From Clostridium beijerinckii (lineage in GTDB: Bacteria > Bacillota > Clostridia > Clostridiales > Clostridiaceae): 64,000 bases of DNA. The notes under the pieces are model-generated. The model saw nothing but the letters and a program-made list of their open reading frames with translations. It ran no database searches and was not told the DNA's origin. Of this stretch, positions 1 to 8,996 are shown piece after piece. The stretch is from positions 2,756,001-2,820,000 of the forward strand of contig NZ_CP073653.1 in the NCBI RefSeq assembly GCF_018223745.1, in the 5' to 3' direction. Position 1 is the first letter of the stretch. Every line of letters begins with the position of its first letter. The translations under genes and the position numbers were made by a program.

Positions 1-11
1 GGCGATTATTA

Positions 12-1325
12 ATGTTAAAAAGTTTTCTCGGAGGAATTCATCCGAAAGACAGTAAAAAGTATACTTCTGATAAAGCCATTGAGTTACCACCATTACCTGA
101 AACAGTAACTATTCCTATGAGCCAACATATTGGAGCACCATGTACACCTATAGTTAAAGTTGGGGATATAGTAAAAAAAGGACAGGTCATAGCAACTAGT
201 GAAGCATTTATGCATAGTCCAATACATTCATCAATATCAGGAAAAGTTACAAGTATTGCAGAAATGCCACATACATCGTTAGTAAAATGCTTATCAGTTG
301 TTATTAAAAGTGATGGGTTAGACGAATGGGTCGATGGAATACCATTAGAACGAGATTGGGAAAATCTTGAGAAGAAAGAAGTTCTTGATATCATAAAAAA
401 TGCTGGAATAGTTGGAATGGGTGGTGCTACATTTCCTACACACGTTAAACTTTCTCCAAACAAGGAAGTTGATACATTTATCGTAAATGCTGCTGAATGT
501 GAGCCATACTTGACAGCAGACTATAGAATGATGATTGAATATGCTGACCGTATAGTAACTGGAGTCAAGATAGTTATGAAAACACTAGGAGTTAGCAAAG
601 GAATTATAGGAATAGAAGATAATAAACCAGAAGCAGTAAAAGTTATGAAAGAAGCATTTAAGGGTACATCAGTTGACATTGTAGCTCTACCTACAAAGTA
701 TCCTCAAGGTGCAGAAAAGATGCTTATAAAAGTGCTTACAAGTCGAGAAGTTCCATCGGGTGGATTGCCTATGGATGTTGGAGTTGTTGTACAAAATGTT
801 GGTACAGTTATAGCTATTTATGATGCAGTAGTAAATGGCATTCCAATAATTCAAAGAGTTACTACTGTTTCAGGAGATGCAATTAAGGAACCTAAAAATC
901 TATTACTAAGAATAGGAACAAGTTTTAAAGAAGCCATAAGTTATTGTGGTGGATTTAGCAAAACGCCAGAAAAGCTAATTATGGGAGGGCCTATGATGGG
1001 AATGGCTCAATTTTCATTAGATGTTCCTGTAATTAAAGGTGTATCTGGAATTCTAGCATTAAGTAAAGATGCCATAAATTCTGGTGAGGAGTCCCCTTGT
1101 ATAAGATGTGGAAGATGTGTTGAGGCGTGTCCTATGGGTCTAATCCCAAGTATGCTAAGCATATTAGGTGAACGTCATAAATTTAAAGAGGCCAAAGAGG
1201 AATATAATTTGCTAAATTGTATTGAATGTGGAAGTTGTGTTTATACATGTCCTGCAAAACGTAACATAGTTCAGTATATAAAATATTCAAAATCACAAAA
1301 TTTAGCAATGGCACAAAAAAAGTAA
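12..1325 (+). CDS. rnfC: Rnf complex subunit RnfC
   Basis: Peripheral Fe-S and NADH/flavin-binding subunit of the Rnf complex, which oxidises reduced ferredoxin with NAD+ and pumps Na+ or H+. The 437-residue protein is full length: an N-terminal barrel-sandwich region (about 1-110), the RnfC/NuoF-like fold with VGMGGATFPTHVK near 134-146, and two [4Fe-4S] motifs, CIRCGRCVEACP and CIECGSCVYTCP, near 365-415. The ATG lies 12 bases into the window, so its promoter and ribosome site are not visible. It is the first of six genes in the order C-D-G-E-A-B with gaps under 20 bp, the usual clostridial order. Confidence 0.96.
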   Translation: MLKSFLGGIHPKDSKKYTSDKAIELPPLPETVTIPMSQHIGAPCTPIVKVGDIVKKGQVIATSEAFMHSPIHSSISGKVTSIAEMPHTSLVKCLSVVIKSDGLDEWVDGIPLERDWENLEKKEVLDIIKNAGIVGMGGATFPTHVKLSPNKEVDTFIVNAAECEPYLTADYRMMIEYADRIVTGVKIVMKTLGVSKGIIGIEDNKPEAVKVMKEAFKGTSVDIVALPTKYPQGAEKMLIKVLTSREVPSGGLPMDVGVVVQNVGTVIAIYDAVVNGIPIIQRVTTVSGDAIKEPKNLLLRIGTSFKEAISYCGGFSKTPEKLIMGGPMMGMAQFSLDVPVIKGVSGILALSKDAINSGEESPCIRCGRCVEACPMGLIPSMLSILGERHKFKEAKEEYNLLNCIECGSCVYTCPAKRNIVQYIKYSKSQNLAMAQKK

Positions 1326-1341
1326 AGGAAGAAGGGGTAAA

Positions 1342-2379
1342 ATGAGTTCCGAAATTGGAGTACAAGAAAGTAAAGTGCAAGGAATTAAAGCAAAAGAAGC
1401 TGATACACAGGAAAATAGTTTTACTGTATCAGCATCTCCACATATTCGTTGTGATGAATCAATCTCAAAGATAATGTGGAATGTAAACATAGCATTAGCA
1501 CCAGCTGCTATTTTTTCTATATATTATTTTGGTATCCCTGCATTAATTAACTTAGTTGTTGGTGCAGCTTCAGCAGTTGCTTTTGAATATTTGGTTCAAA
1601 AATTCCGTAAAAAGAAGATCACAGCATTTGACGGAAGTGCATTTTTAACTGGCTTATTGCTAGCTATGTGTGTGTCCCCAACGTTACCTGTTTATATGAT
1701 AATAGCGGGTTCGTTTGTAGCCATAGTAATAGCTAAGCATTCTATGGGTGGGCTTGGATATAATATTTTTAATCCAGCTCATATCGGAAGAGCAGCATTA
1801 ATGGTATCTTGGCCAGTTGCAATGACAACATGGACAAAGATGACAACTTCAGTAGATGTTGTTAGCTCTGCTACACCATTGAACATATTAAAACAACAAG
1901 GATATTCTAAATTGATTGAAACTTTTGGTGGCAATATAGAATTGTATAAAGCTATGTTTATTGGCACAAGAAATGGAAGCGCAGGAGAAACTTCGACAAT
2001 ACTTCTTATAATTGGAGGCGCGTATCTTATATATAAGGGATATATAAAATGGCAAGTTCCTGTATGCATGATAGGAACAGTAGGAATAATAACCTGGATT
2101 TTCGGACCTTCAGGTTTATTTAGTGGTGATCCTATTTTCCATATGATGGCTGGAGGATTAATTATAGGTGCATTTTTTATGGCAACAGATATGGTTACAG
2201 CACCTATAACTTTAAAAGGGCAAATAATTTTTGCAGTGGGAGCTGGACTAATAACATCATTAATTAGATTAATAGGTGGTTATCCAGAAGGCGTTTGCTA
2301 TTCGCTTTTACTTATGAATGCTGTAACACCACTAATAGATCGTTTTGTAAAGCCAAAACAATTTGGAGCAAGGGGGTAG
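1342..2379 (+). CDS. rnfD: Rnf complex subunit RnfD
   Basis: Integral membrane subunit with covalently bound FMN (NqrB/RnfD family). The motif SSATPL at residues 175-180 contains the threonine (T178) that carries FMN in this family, and many hydrophobic helices follow residue 45. A ribosome site (GGAAGAAGGGG) precedes ATG 1342. The first ~30 residues form a polar leader before the conserved VSASPHI segment, where family members usually begin, so this protein has an extra N-terminal extension of about 25 residues. Directly follows rnfC. Confidence 0.96.
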   Translation: MSSEIGVQESKVQGIKAKEADTQENSFTVSASPHIRCDESISKIMWNVNIALAPAAIFSIYYFGIPALINLVVGAASAVAFEYLVQKFRKKKITAFDGSAFLTGLLLAMCVSPTLPVYMIIAGSFVAIVIAKHSMGGLGYNIFNPAHIGRAALMVSWPVAMTTWTKMTTSVDVVSSATPLNILKQQGYSKLIETFGGNIELYKAMFIGTRNGSAGETSTILLIIGGAYLIYKGYIKWQVPVCMIGTVGIITWIFGPSGLFSGDPIFHMMAGGLIIGAFFMATDMVTAPITLKGQIIFAVGAGLITSLIRLIGGYPEGVCYSLLLMNAVTPLIDRFVKPKQFGARG

Positions 2380-2383
2380 TAAA

Positions 2384-2950
2384 ATGTCCAATGAACATGC
2401 TATTAATAAGGAGTATTCTATTTTTCAGATAGCGATAAATTTAATAATAACTTGCTTGGCATCTGGTTTAATAATAGGACTAGTATATTATGTTACGGCA
2501 CCAATTGCATCTGAAAAGAGAGAAATATCAAAACAAGAATCTATGAGAGCATTAGTTAGTGATGCCGATAATTTCAAGGCTGTTCCAGATAAGACTGATT
2601 GGTTTACAGCCGAAAAAGGCGGTAAAGTAATTGCATATGTAGTTCCAGGAGAAAGCAGAGGATATGGTGGAGAAATTAAAATGCTTGTAGCTATTACACC
2701 AGCAGGAGAAGTAATAGATTATAAGATACTAGCACATAATGAAACTCCAGGTCTAGGAGATAATGCTTCAAAAGAACCTTTTAGAAGTCAATTTAAAGGA
2801 AAAAAAGAAGCAAATTTAACAGTTACAAAAGATGCTTCTGATAAAGATGATATTCAAGCTATGACAGGCGCAACTATTTCATCTAGAGCTGTAACATTAG
2901 CTGTCAAAAATGCTGTGCATGAAGTAACAGAGTTTGCAGGAGGTAAATAA
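2384..2950 (+). CDS. rnfG: Rnf complex subunit RnfG
   Basis: Membrane-anchored flavoprotein subunit, 188 residues: one N-terminal transmembrane helix (about 12-38) and an FMN-binding domain. The motif MTGATISSRAV near the C-terminus holds the threonine normally flavinylated by the FMN transferase ApbE. No apbE is visible in the window, so that enzyme must be encoded elsewhere. An upstream in-frame TTG at 2363 lies inside rnfD. ATG 2384 is preferred because AGGGGG (2371-2376) sits at the right distance. The gene begins 4 bp after the rnfD stop. Confidence 0.95.
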   Translation: MSNEHAINKEYSIFQIAINLIITCLASGLIIGLVYYVTAPIASEKREISKQESMRALVSDADNFKAVPDKTDWFTAEKGGKVIAYVVPGESRGYGGEIKMLVAITPAGEVIDYKILAHNETPGLGDNASKEPFRSQFKGKKEANLTVTKDASDKDDIQAMTGATISSRAVTLAVKNAVHEVTEFAGGK

Positions 2951-2951
2951 T

Positions 2952-3575
2952 ATGAAGGAAAAGTGGAAAATTTTTAGCAAGGGTTTGTACGATGAAAATC
3001 CAATATTTATGTTATGCTTAAGTCTTTGTCCTGCATTAGCTGTTACATCATCAGTGATAAATGGTTTTACTATGGGCTTATGTGTAACTTTCGTTATTAC
3101 AAGCAATAACGTAGTTGTATCGCTTACAAGAAAATTTGTAAACCCAAAGGTTAGAGTACCAGTTTATATTACATTTATAGCTACTATAGTTACCGTTGTA
3201 GAACTTGCATTGCAGGCAATATCACCTGAATTATATAGTGCTCTTGGTATTTATTTAGACTTAGTAGTTGTTTTTGCTATAATACTTGCAAGAGCAGAGG
3301 TATTCGCATCAAAAAATAAAGTGTTTCCATCATTCTTAGATGGATTTGGAATGGGATGTGGTTTTACATTAGCTATGCTTTCAATATCTGTAATAAGAGA
3401 GCTTTTAGGAAGTGGATCAATTCTTGGGGTTAAAATACTAGGCTCATGGTACAACGCGCCTTTAATTATGATACTACCAGCTGGTGCATTTATACTAATA
3501 GGTTACATGATAGGAGCAATAAAGCTCCACAATGCACATAAAGAAGCTAAAAAAATAGAAGGAAGTGAAGCATAA
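2952..3575 (+). CDS. rnfE: Rnf complex subunit RnfE
   Basis: Integral membrane subunit of the RnfA/RnfE (NqrD/E) pair, 207 residues with about six helices and the conserved FPSFLDGFGMGCGF segment. It forms part of the membrane electron and ion path. The start is ATG 2952, served by AGGAGG at the end of rnfG; the in-frame ATG 18 bp upstream lies inside rnfG. Its stop overlaps the rnfA start as TAATG, which implies translational coupling. Confidence 0.95.
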   Translation: MKEKWKIFSKGLYDENPIFMLCLSLCPALAVTSSVINGFTMGLCVTFVITSNNVVVSLTRKFVNPKVRVPVYITFIATIVTVVELALQAISPELYSALGIYLDLVVVFAIILARAEVFASKNKVFPSFLDGFGMGCGFTLAMLSISVIRELLGSGSILGVKILGSWYNAPLIMILPAGAFILIGYMIGAIKLHNAHKEAKKIEGSEA

Positions 3576-4150
3576 TGAGAGAGTATTTTACATTGTTTAT
3601 AGGTGCGTTACTTGTAAATAATTTTGTTTTAACAAAATTTGTTGGACTTTGTATATTTTTTGGAGTTTCTAAAAGTTTAGATGCATCAATAGGCATGGGA
3701 ATGGCAGTTACCTCTGTTATAACTCTAAGTTCAATGTTAGCATGGGTTGTATATAGTTTTGTACTTTTGCCATATCATTTGACATTCTTAACAACTATTG
3801 TTTTCGTAATACTTATAGCAAGTTTTGTGCAATTATTAGAATTAATTATAAAGAAACAAGCACCTACATTATACAGCATGTGGGGAATATATCTTCTTTT
3901 AATAGCAACAAACTGTATTGTATTATCAGTTCCATTATTAAGTGTTGAGTCAAACTACTCGTTTGTAAAAAGTGTAGTGTTCTCAATTGGATCAGGAATG
4001 GGATTTGCACTGGCCTTAGTACTTATGGCAAGTTTAAGAGAAAAGCTGGTTTATGCAGATGTGCCAAAACCACTAGAAGGAACAGGAGTTGCTTTTATAT
4101 TAGCAGGTATGTTGGCATTGGCATTCTTGGGATTTTCAGGAATGATATAA
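3575..4150 (+). CDS. rnfA: Rnf complex subunit RnfA
   Basis: Integral membrane subunit homologous to RnfE and NqrE, 191 residues, six predicted helices. It begins with the typical REYFTLFIGALLVNNFVL segment, where the NNF/NNFVL half-helix motif recurs in the family. The start codon overlaps the rnfE stop by one base. RnfA and RnfE are known to insert in opposite orientations and ligate a shared iron centre. Confidence 0.96.
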   Translation: MREYFTLFIGALLVNNFVLTKFVGLCIFFGVSKSLDASIGMGMAVTSVITLSSMLAWVVYSFVLLPYHLTFLTTIVFVILIASFVQLLELIIKKQAPTLYSMWGIYLLLIATNCIVLSVPLLSVESNYSFVKSVVFSIGSGMGFALALVLMASLREKLVYADVPKPLEGTGVAFILAGMLALAFLGFSGMI

Positions 4151-4168
4151 AGGAGATGAGTAAAGATT

Positions 4169-5020
4169 ATGTTTACTGTTATAATGGTTTTAGTGGTTCT
4201 TGGAGGAATAGGTGCGGTTTTTGGTTTTATCTTAGCATTTGCAAATAGAAAATTTGCTATGGAGGTGAATCCACTAATTCATGAAGTAGAAGATATTCTT
4301 CCTAAAGGACAATGTGGTGCATGCGGCTATGCGGGATGTGCAGCATATGCAGAAGCAGTAGTTATGAAAGATGATGTTCCTCCTAATTTATGCGTTCCAG
4401 GAAAGGATGCTGTAGCAAAACTTGTAGCAGAAATTACAGGTAAAAAAGCAGAAGAAGTGGAACCAAGAATAGCTCATGTTAGATGCAAAGGAACAAGTGA
4501 AAAAGCAGCATTAAGTTATAAATACAAAGGAGTTCATGATTGTAAGGCAGCAAGCCTAATACAAGGAGGACCAAAAGGATGTAAGCATGGATGTATTGGA
4601 TTTGGGACTTGCGTAAGCAGTTGTCCTTTTGGAGCCATGACAATGGGAGAAAATGGACTTCCAGTTGTTAATAGAAAAAAATGTACTGGTTGTGGTAAGT
4701 GTGAAGAATCATGTCCTAAAAATGTGATTCAAATGATCTCAATAAATGCTAGAGTAAAAGTTGATTGTAATTCAAAAGATAAGGGAGCTATTGCTAGAAA
4801 GTTATGTAGTGCTGCTTGTATAGGCTGTGGACTTTGTGCAAAGAATTGCAGCTATGGAGCTATTCAAGTTCAAAATAATCTCGCAGTGGTGGATCAGAAA
4901 ATATGTGCTGAAAAATGCAGTGAAGCAACATGTTTGGCAAAATGTCCAACAGGAGCAATAAAAGTTGCGAATGAATTAATTGCTAATAAAAATTCAGACA
5001 CAGTAAAAGTTACAATTTAA
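4169..5020 (+). CDS. rnfB: Rnf complex subunit RnfB
   Basis: Iron-sulfur subunit that receives electrons from ferredoxin, 283 residues. N-terminal helix (1-25), then a four-cysteine domain (GQCGACGYAGCAAYAEA), two classical ferredoxin motifs (CVSSCP, CTGCGKCEESCP), and a further cysteine-rich C-terminal part (CIGCGLCAKNC and CLAKCP). This is the longer clostridial form with extra clusters compared with proteobacterial RnfB. Ribosome site AAGGAGATG lies just upstream. It is the last gene of the operon and is followed by a strong hairpin. Confidence 0.96.
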   Translation: MFTVIMVLVVLGGIGAVFGFILAFANRKFAMEVNPLIHEVEDILPKGQCGACGYAGCAAYAEAVVMKDDVPPNLCVPGKDAVAKLVAEITGKKAEEVEPRIAHVRCKGTSEKAALSYKYKGVHDCKAASLIQGGPKGCKHGCIGFGTCVSSCPFGAMTMGENGLPVVNRKKCTGCGKCEESCPKNVIQMISINARVKVDCNSKDKGAIARKLCSAACIGCGLCAKNCSYGAIQVQNNLAVVDQKICAEKCSEATCLAKCPTGAIKVANELIANKNSDTVKVTI

Positions 5021-5070
5021 AATTTACAGTATTTTATATTAAATTATGGTTTAATATAAAATATTTATTA

Positions 5071-5124
5071 AATGTATAGCCAGTAGAGATGAAAAAATGT
5101 GCATTTCTACTGGCTATACATTTT
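5071..5124. terminator. Bidirectional terminator after rnfB
   Basis: A 20-bp inverted repeat with one mismatch (5071-5090 with 5103-5122, arms ATGTATAGCCAGTAGAGAT-like) ends in TTTT on the + strand and AT-rich sequence on the other. It lies between the convergent rnf operon and the Gx-type gene. Confidence 0.85.
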
Positions 5125-5186
5125 GTAATTAGTGGGGCATTGTAGTAAACGTATGAGAGAATTTTTATTATTAATAGTGATAAAAC

Positions 5187-5717
5187 TCATTGACTAATAT
5201 TTAAATCATTAAAGAAAGGAAGCTTGGACATATGTTTGACTATAAAATTGGAAGTTATACCAATAAAAATACCTGTACCAATTCCGGCTATAGATAAAAT
5301 TGGTAAATAAAGTGTAACTGCAATATTTTGAACTATAATTGCGGCTACAATTAATTGTCCTACGTTGTGGAAAAATGCACCAGCAGCACTTACACCTATT
5401 ATACTAACTTTATCTTTCCAAATATTTTTTACGAAAAGCATTATATAAAAACTAAGCAACGCTCCAACAGCACCATACATAAGTGTAGAGAGATTTCCAC
5501 CAAACATAGTTGAAAGAAGAAGCCTTAATATTATAATTAAAAAAACATCTTTTTTATTATTCAATATGTATAATGCTATGACAGTAATTAAATTAGTTAA
5601 CCCAAGTTTTGCACCAGGTGCAATAAATGGAACAGGAATCATACTTTCAATTGTATACAAAGCCAAAGCTTGTGATACTAGAATACCTATAAATACTATA
5701 CGAAAAGTTTTATTCAT
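5187..5717 (-). CDS. Gx transporter family membrane protein
   Basis: Hydrophobic protein of 176 residues with about five helices, of the family named heptaprenyl diphosphate synthase component I or Gx transporter. Visible signs are the APGAKLGLTNLI segment and the GAFFHNVGQL motif, both typical of the family and reminiscent of ECF-transporter substrate-binding subunits. It overlaps the upstream NusG-like gene by 8 bp and the pair faces the rnf operon. This pair is commonly found beside rnf genes in clostridia. The substrate is unknown and the quinone-related name is doubtful. Confidence 0.85.
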   Translation of the reverse strand: MNKTFRIVFIGILVSQALALYTIESMIPVPFIAPGAKLGLTNLITVIALYILNNKKDVFLIIILRLLLSTMFGGNLSTLMYGAVGALLSFYIMLFVKNIWKDKVSIIGVSAAGAFFHNVGQLIVAAIIVQNIAVTLYLPILSIAGIGTGIFIGITSNFIVKHMSKLPFFNDLNISQ

Positions 5718-6099
5718 TTAAACACCTCAAACTGTTTGCCATTATATCACTGCTTTTTATTTCAATCATAAGTTTATGTGGAAGACAAACTATAATTTGG
5801 CCTGGTTCTGATATAAATCCAGATCTAACGCATATTTTATCCTTGCAATCGGCATCTATTACTTTAATAGATTTATCTTTGACGTCTATTATATTATCAC
5901 CGTATGAAGTTTTAATATCTATTTGGTCCTCACCTCTATGCTCAGATAGGTTGATTTTCTTATAAAATTTACCGTCTATAGTTATCTCAGCATATGTTCC
6001 ATTGTAATGTTTGCCCATTATTACCCCAAAAACAAGTTCAGGAATAAGTGATATACATAGTAGAATAACTATTATAATTATATCCCATTTTTTAAACAT
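5710..6099 (-). CDS. NusG domain II-containing protein
   Basis: A 129-residue protein: one N-terminal transmembrane helix (about 5-27) and an extracellular NusG domain II-like beta domain with the CKDKICVRSGFI and IVCLPHKL motifs, whose cysteines are conserved in the family. It has no transcription-factor KOW partner and is not NusG itself. In clostridia such proteins sit next to Gx-type membrane proteins and Rnf genes, which suggests a role in membrane redox or flavin functions; that is inference. First gene of a two-gene minus-strand operon. Confidence 0.85.
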   Translation of the reverse strand: MFKKWDIIIIVILLCISLIPELVFGVIMGKHYNGTYAEITIDGKFYKKINLSEHRGEDQIDIKTSYGDNIIDVKDKSIKVIDADCKDKICVRSGFISEPGQIIVCLPHKLMIEIKSSDIMANSLRCLNE

Positions 6100-6304
6100 A
6101 TTATTTCCTTCTTTAATCTATAAATTTATTATACATTTTTGACAAAAATTTTAAAATATATTATGGTTAATATTGTATATTAAGTTAATTTTTAAATCAA
6201 GAAATAATTATATAAGTTTTAAACAGTATAACGTATCCTAGTATTAGAAATACTCACAAAGCTTGTAATTTACTAATTACTGCTATAAAATAATAAACAA
6301 GATT

Positions 6305-6320
6305 GTGAACACGTGTGTAA
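6305..6320. promoter_or_regulatory. Putative LacI-family operator upstream of the lacI-type gene
   Basis: GTGAACACGTGTGTAA with the palindromic core ACACGTGT (6309-6316). The same core recurs twice upstream of kduI. Position 113 bp before the regulator's ATG suggests autoregulation. The 6100-6304 stretch shows nothing else I can name. Confidence 0.7.
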
Positions 6321-6432
6321 TTATTGAGCGTAAAAGAAATTATTTATAACCTCTAGCTATATTTGCGTACTAAAAATTAAATCTTTGCTAGAGATAAAAG
6401 CGCTTTATTTATTAAAAATTTGGAGGACTAAT

Positions 6433-7431
6433 ATGGCTACTACGATTAAAGATATAGCGAAAGCACTAGGAATATCACATTCAACTGTTTCAAGAGTACT
6501 GACTGGATCTAAATCTGTAAATGAAAAGACCAAAGAGGCTGTACTTAATGCAGTTAAAGAGCTAAACTATATTCCTAATATGAATGCGAGGAGTTTAAAG
6601 ATAGATAAAGCTTATAATATTGGTGTATTTTTTTCAACTATAAGTAATGGAACCTCACCATTTGTATTTCAAACTGTTATAAATAATGTGTACAAGAATA
6701 TAGACAAAAAGTATAATGTCATTGTTAAAGGAATAGATATGTATGAAAAAAATACTATAAATCCTAAAAATTATGATGGAATACTAGTAGTAAGTCAAAA
6801 AATAGATGATGATGATTTTATTAGAGAAATATTAGAGAAAGAGATACCTATTGTAGTCATAAATAGAAAGGTAAATCATGATGTTATAAATGTATATACA
6901 GATGAGAGTGTTGGGGTGTATAAGGGAGTAGAGGAATTAATAAAAAATGGTCATAAGGATATTGCAATAATAGAAGGAGCAATCAATTTCGATTCAACTA
7001 AAATGAGGCGAGAGGGATACTTAAAAGCTTTCAATAACTATAATATTAAATTGGACAAAAATCTGGTGCTAAATGGGAACTTTACTGTCAAAAGTGGATA
7101 TGAAAAAGCTAATGAATTAATAGAAATGAATGAAAAGTTTTCAGCCATATTTGCTTTTAATGATGAAATGGCAACTGGGGCAATAAAAGCTATTACAGAG
7201 CATGGATTAAGGGTTCCAGAAGATATTTCAATACTAGGATTTGATGGGAATGAAATTGGCAGATTTATTACTCCAAGTATTACAACAATTAAAAGGCCTA
7301 TAGGAGAAATAGCAAGAATTGCCACTGACTTGCTTTTAAGATTGCTAAATAATGAACAAGATATAACAACTAAGAAAATATATATAGAATCAGAATTGGA
7401 ACTAGGCAATTCAATTAAAGATTTAAATTAG
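6433..7431 (+). CDS. LacI-family transcriptional regulator (uronate-type candidate)
   Basis: DNA-binding repressor, 332 residues: N-terminal helix-turn-helix (TTIKDIAKALGISHSTVSRVL, residues 3-23, split here for family recognition), hinge helix near 50-60, then a periplasmic-binding-protein-like effector domain with the closing ISILGFDGNEIG motif. ATG 6433 follows GGAGGA at the correct distance; an upstream in-frame ATG at 6385 lacks a ribosome site. It is flanked by copies of an ACACGTGT operator, also found before kduI downstream, so it probably controls kduI and itself in response to a hexuronate-derived ligand. Confidence 0.9.
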   Translation: MATTIKDIAKALGISHSTVSRVLTGSKSVNEKTKEAVLNAVKELNYIPNMNARSLKIDKAYNIGVFFSTISNGTSPFVFQTVINNVYKNIDKKYNVIVKGIDMYEKNTINPKNYDGILVVSQKIDDDDFIREILEKEIPIVVINRKVNHDVINVYTDESVGVYKGVEELIKNGHKDIAIIEGAINFDSTKMRREGYLKAFNNYNIKLDKNLVLNGNFTVKSGYEKANELIEMNEKFSAIFAFNDEMATGAIKAITEHGLRVPEDISILGFDGNEIGRFITPSITTIKRPIGEIARIATDLLLRLLNNEQDITTKKIYIESELELGNSIKDLN

Positions 7432-7442
7432 AATAAATTATA

Positions 7443-7485
7443 TAAAGCTATAGTGAAGCAAAAGTTTTCCTCACTATAGCTTTAA
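7443..7485 (+). terminator. Terminator after the lacI-type gene
   Basis: TAAAGCTATAGTGA pairs with TCACTATAGCTTTA (7443-7456 / 7471-7484), a perfect 14-bp stem with a short tail. It separates the regulator from kduI, so kduI needs its own promoter. Confidence 0.8.
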
Positions 7486-7558
7486 AATTTAATTCAAAAT
7501 GAGAACAAAAAACTATTGCAAATATTTACATAAGCGTATATACTTGTATTAAGAAAAA

Positions 7559-7572
7559 GGGAACACGTGTGC
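7559..7572. promoter_or_regulatory. LacI-family operator copy 2, upstream of kduI
   Basis: GGGAACACGTGTGC, core ACACGTGT at 7563-7570. It matches the copy at 7665-7680 exactly over 14 bases; cores are 106 bp apart, about ten helical turns, which would suit repressor looping. Confidence 0.75.
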
Positions 7573-7664
7573 AAAGGAAATTACATAATATTAAGGTTAG
7601 GAATTTTAGTAAAACCTTCTTGATAAAATGTATATATAAACTTTGAATATTTTTTTACTCAATT

Positions 7665-7680
7665 GGGAACACGTGTGCCT
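7665..7680. promoter_or_regulatory. LacI-family operator copy 3, just before kduI
   Basis: GGGAACACGTGTGCCT, core ACACGTGT at 7669-7676, 24 bp upstream of the kduI ATG. At this position a bound repressor would block transcription or early elongation. Confidence 0.75.
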
Positions 7681-7703
7681 GGAAATTGTAAGGAGAGATT
7701 ATT

Positions 7704-8540
7704 ATGCAAATGGAAATTAGATACTCAAATCATCCAGAAGACTCTAAGCACTATGATACAGAAACTTTAAGAAGACATTATTTAGTTGAAAAAGTATTTG
7801 TAGATGGAGAAGTAAATTTAGTTTATAGCCATAATGATAGAATCATATTTGGTGGAGTTACACCTATAAAAGAAACATTAAAGCTTGGAGCATCTAAAGA
7901 ATTAGGAACAGATTACTTTTTAGAAAGAAGAGAACTTGGAGTTATTAATGTAGGTGGAGAAGGAACAATTATAGCTGATGGAGTAGAATATAATCTAAAT
8001 TATAGAGATGGATTATATGTTGGACAAGGCACTAAAAATATAGAATTTAAATCATCTGATGGAAAAAATCCAGCTAAGTTTTATATAAATTCTGCACCAG
8101 CGCTTAAATCATATCCAACAGTAAAAATAGATTTAGAAAAAGCTAATAAGATAAAATGTGGCGATGAAATAAACATGAATAAAAGAACAATAAACCAATA
8201 TATTCATCCTGCAGTATGTGAAAGCTGTCAATTAGTAATGGGATTAACAATACTTGAGCCAGGAAGTGGATGGAATACAATGCCATGTCATACTCATGAA
8301 AGACGTATGGAAGTATATTTATATCTTGATGTACCTGAAGATCAAGCAGTAATTCATTTTATGGGTGAAGGACAAGAAACAAGGCATATAGTAATGAAGA
8401 ATGAGCAGGCAGTAATTTCACCAAGCTGGTCAATTCATTCGGGCATTGGAACTCAGAATTATTCATTTATATGGGGAATGTGTGGCGAGAATATAACATT
8501 CGATGATATGGATAACATAAGAATCCAAGACTTAAAATAA
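7704..8540 (+). CDS. kduI: 5-dehydro-4-deoxy-D-glucuronate isomerase
   Basis: KduI interconverts 4-deoxy-L-threo-5-hexosulose uronate and 3-deoxy-D-glycero-2,5-hexodiulosonate in the breakdown of pectin and other unsaturated uronides. The 278-residue length is typical. Cupin metal-ligand motifs are visible: MPCHTHERRMEVYLY near 195-209 and a later histidine in SWSIHSGIG. The start ATG 7704 follows AAGGAGAG. The gene stands alone, without kduD or kdgK beside it, and is preceded by two LacI-type operators. Confidence 0.95.
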   Translation: MQMEIRYSNHPEDSKHYDTETLRRHYLVEKVFVDGEVNLVYSHNDRIIFGGVTPIKETLKLGASKELGTDYFLERRELGVINVGGEGTIIADGVEYNLNYRDGLYVGQGTKNIEFKSSDGKNPAKFYINSAPALKSYPTVKIDLEKANKIKCGDEINMNKRTINQYIHPAVCESCQLVMGLTILEPGSGWNTMPCHTHERRMEVYLYLDVPEDQAVIHFMGEGQETRHIVMKNEQAVISPSWSIHSGIGTQNYSFIWGMCGENITFDDMDNIRIQDLK

Positions 8541-8629
8541 TATAATTAATATTGAAATAAAGAAGTTAAGAGCAGTTTAAGTGAAATTTCTGCATAAAAG
8601 ATGTTAAATAAATTTATTCAAAAGCTGTA

Positions 8630-8658
8630 GGCATAGATTTGGTCTGCAGCCTTTTTAT
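8630..8658 (+). terminator. Terminator after kduI
   Basis: Imperfect stem AAAGCTGTAGGC with GTCTGCAGCCTTT (one bulge, wobble pairs) followed by a T run. Confidence 0.65.
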
Positions 8659-8996
8659 TCTTTAGAAATTTATTTCCAGTAAAATCAGTGGACGAGGCAC
8701 TCCTTGAGGGTATAACTTAAAAAAGGTTGATTGGATAGTTTTGGCATTTTAAAAAGAATAAAAAAAAATCATATTCACTTAGTTAAGACAAAATATAGAA
8801 ATTCGATTTCAACATATAGATTTCAATTAAGAGAACTATAATTTATCAGCATGAAGATAGGTAGCTAAAGAATTGAAATTATTAAGTATAAATGGTAAAA
8901 TATATATTAATATCATTATCTAGCATTGATTTTTATATTAGTGAAAAAGGTCCTAAATTAGAAAATATACAAATTAAATAATCAAGGAGCATTGCT
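8659..8996. other. Intergenic stretch without recognised gene
   Basis: No open reading frame with a ribosome site and no riboswitch consensus was recognised. I looked for a c-di-GMP riboswitch before the downstream GGDEF-EAL gene and saw none. It presumably holds that gene's promoter. Confidence 0.5.

Noticed and set aside
5187..5717. Heptaprenyl diphosphate synthase subunit I as a literal function
   Set aside because: The protein is a multi-helix membrane protein and no subunit II or menaquinone genes are nearby; the neutral Gx transporter name is safer.
8659..8996. Possible c-di-GMP riboswitch before a GGDEF-EAL gene
   Set aside because: No conserved GEMM-I or GEMM-II core was found on reading the leader.
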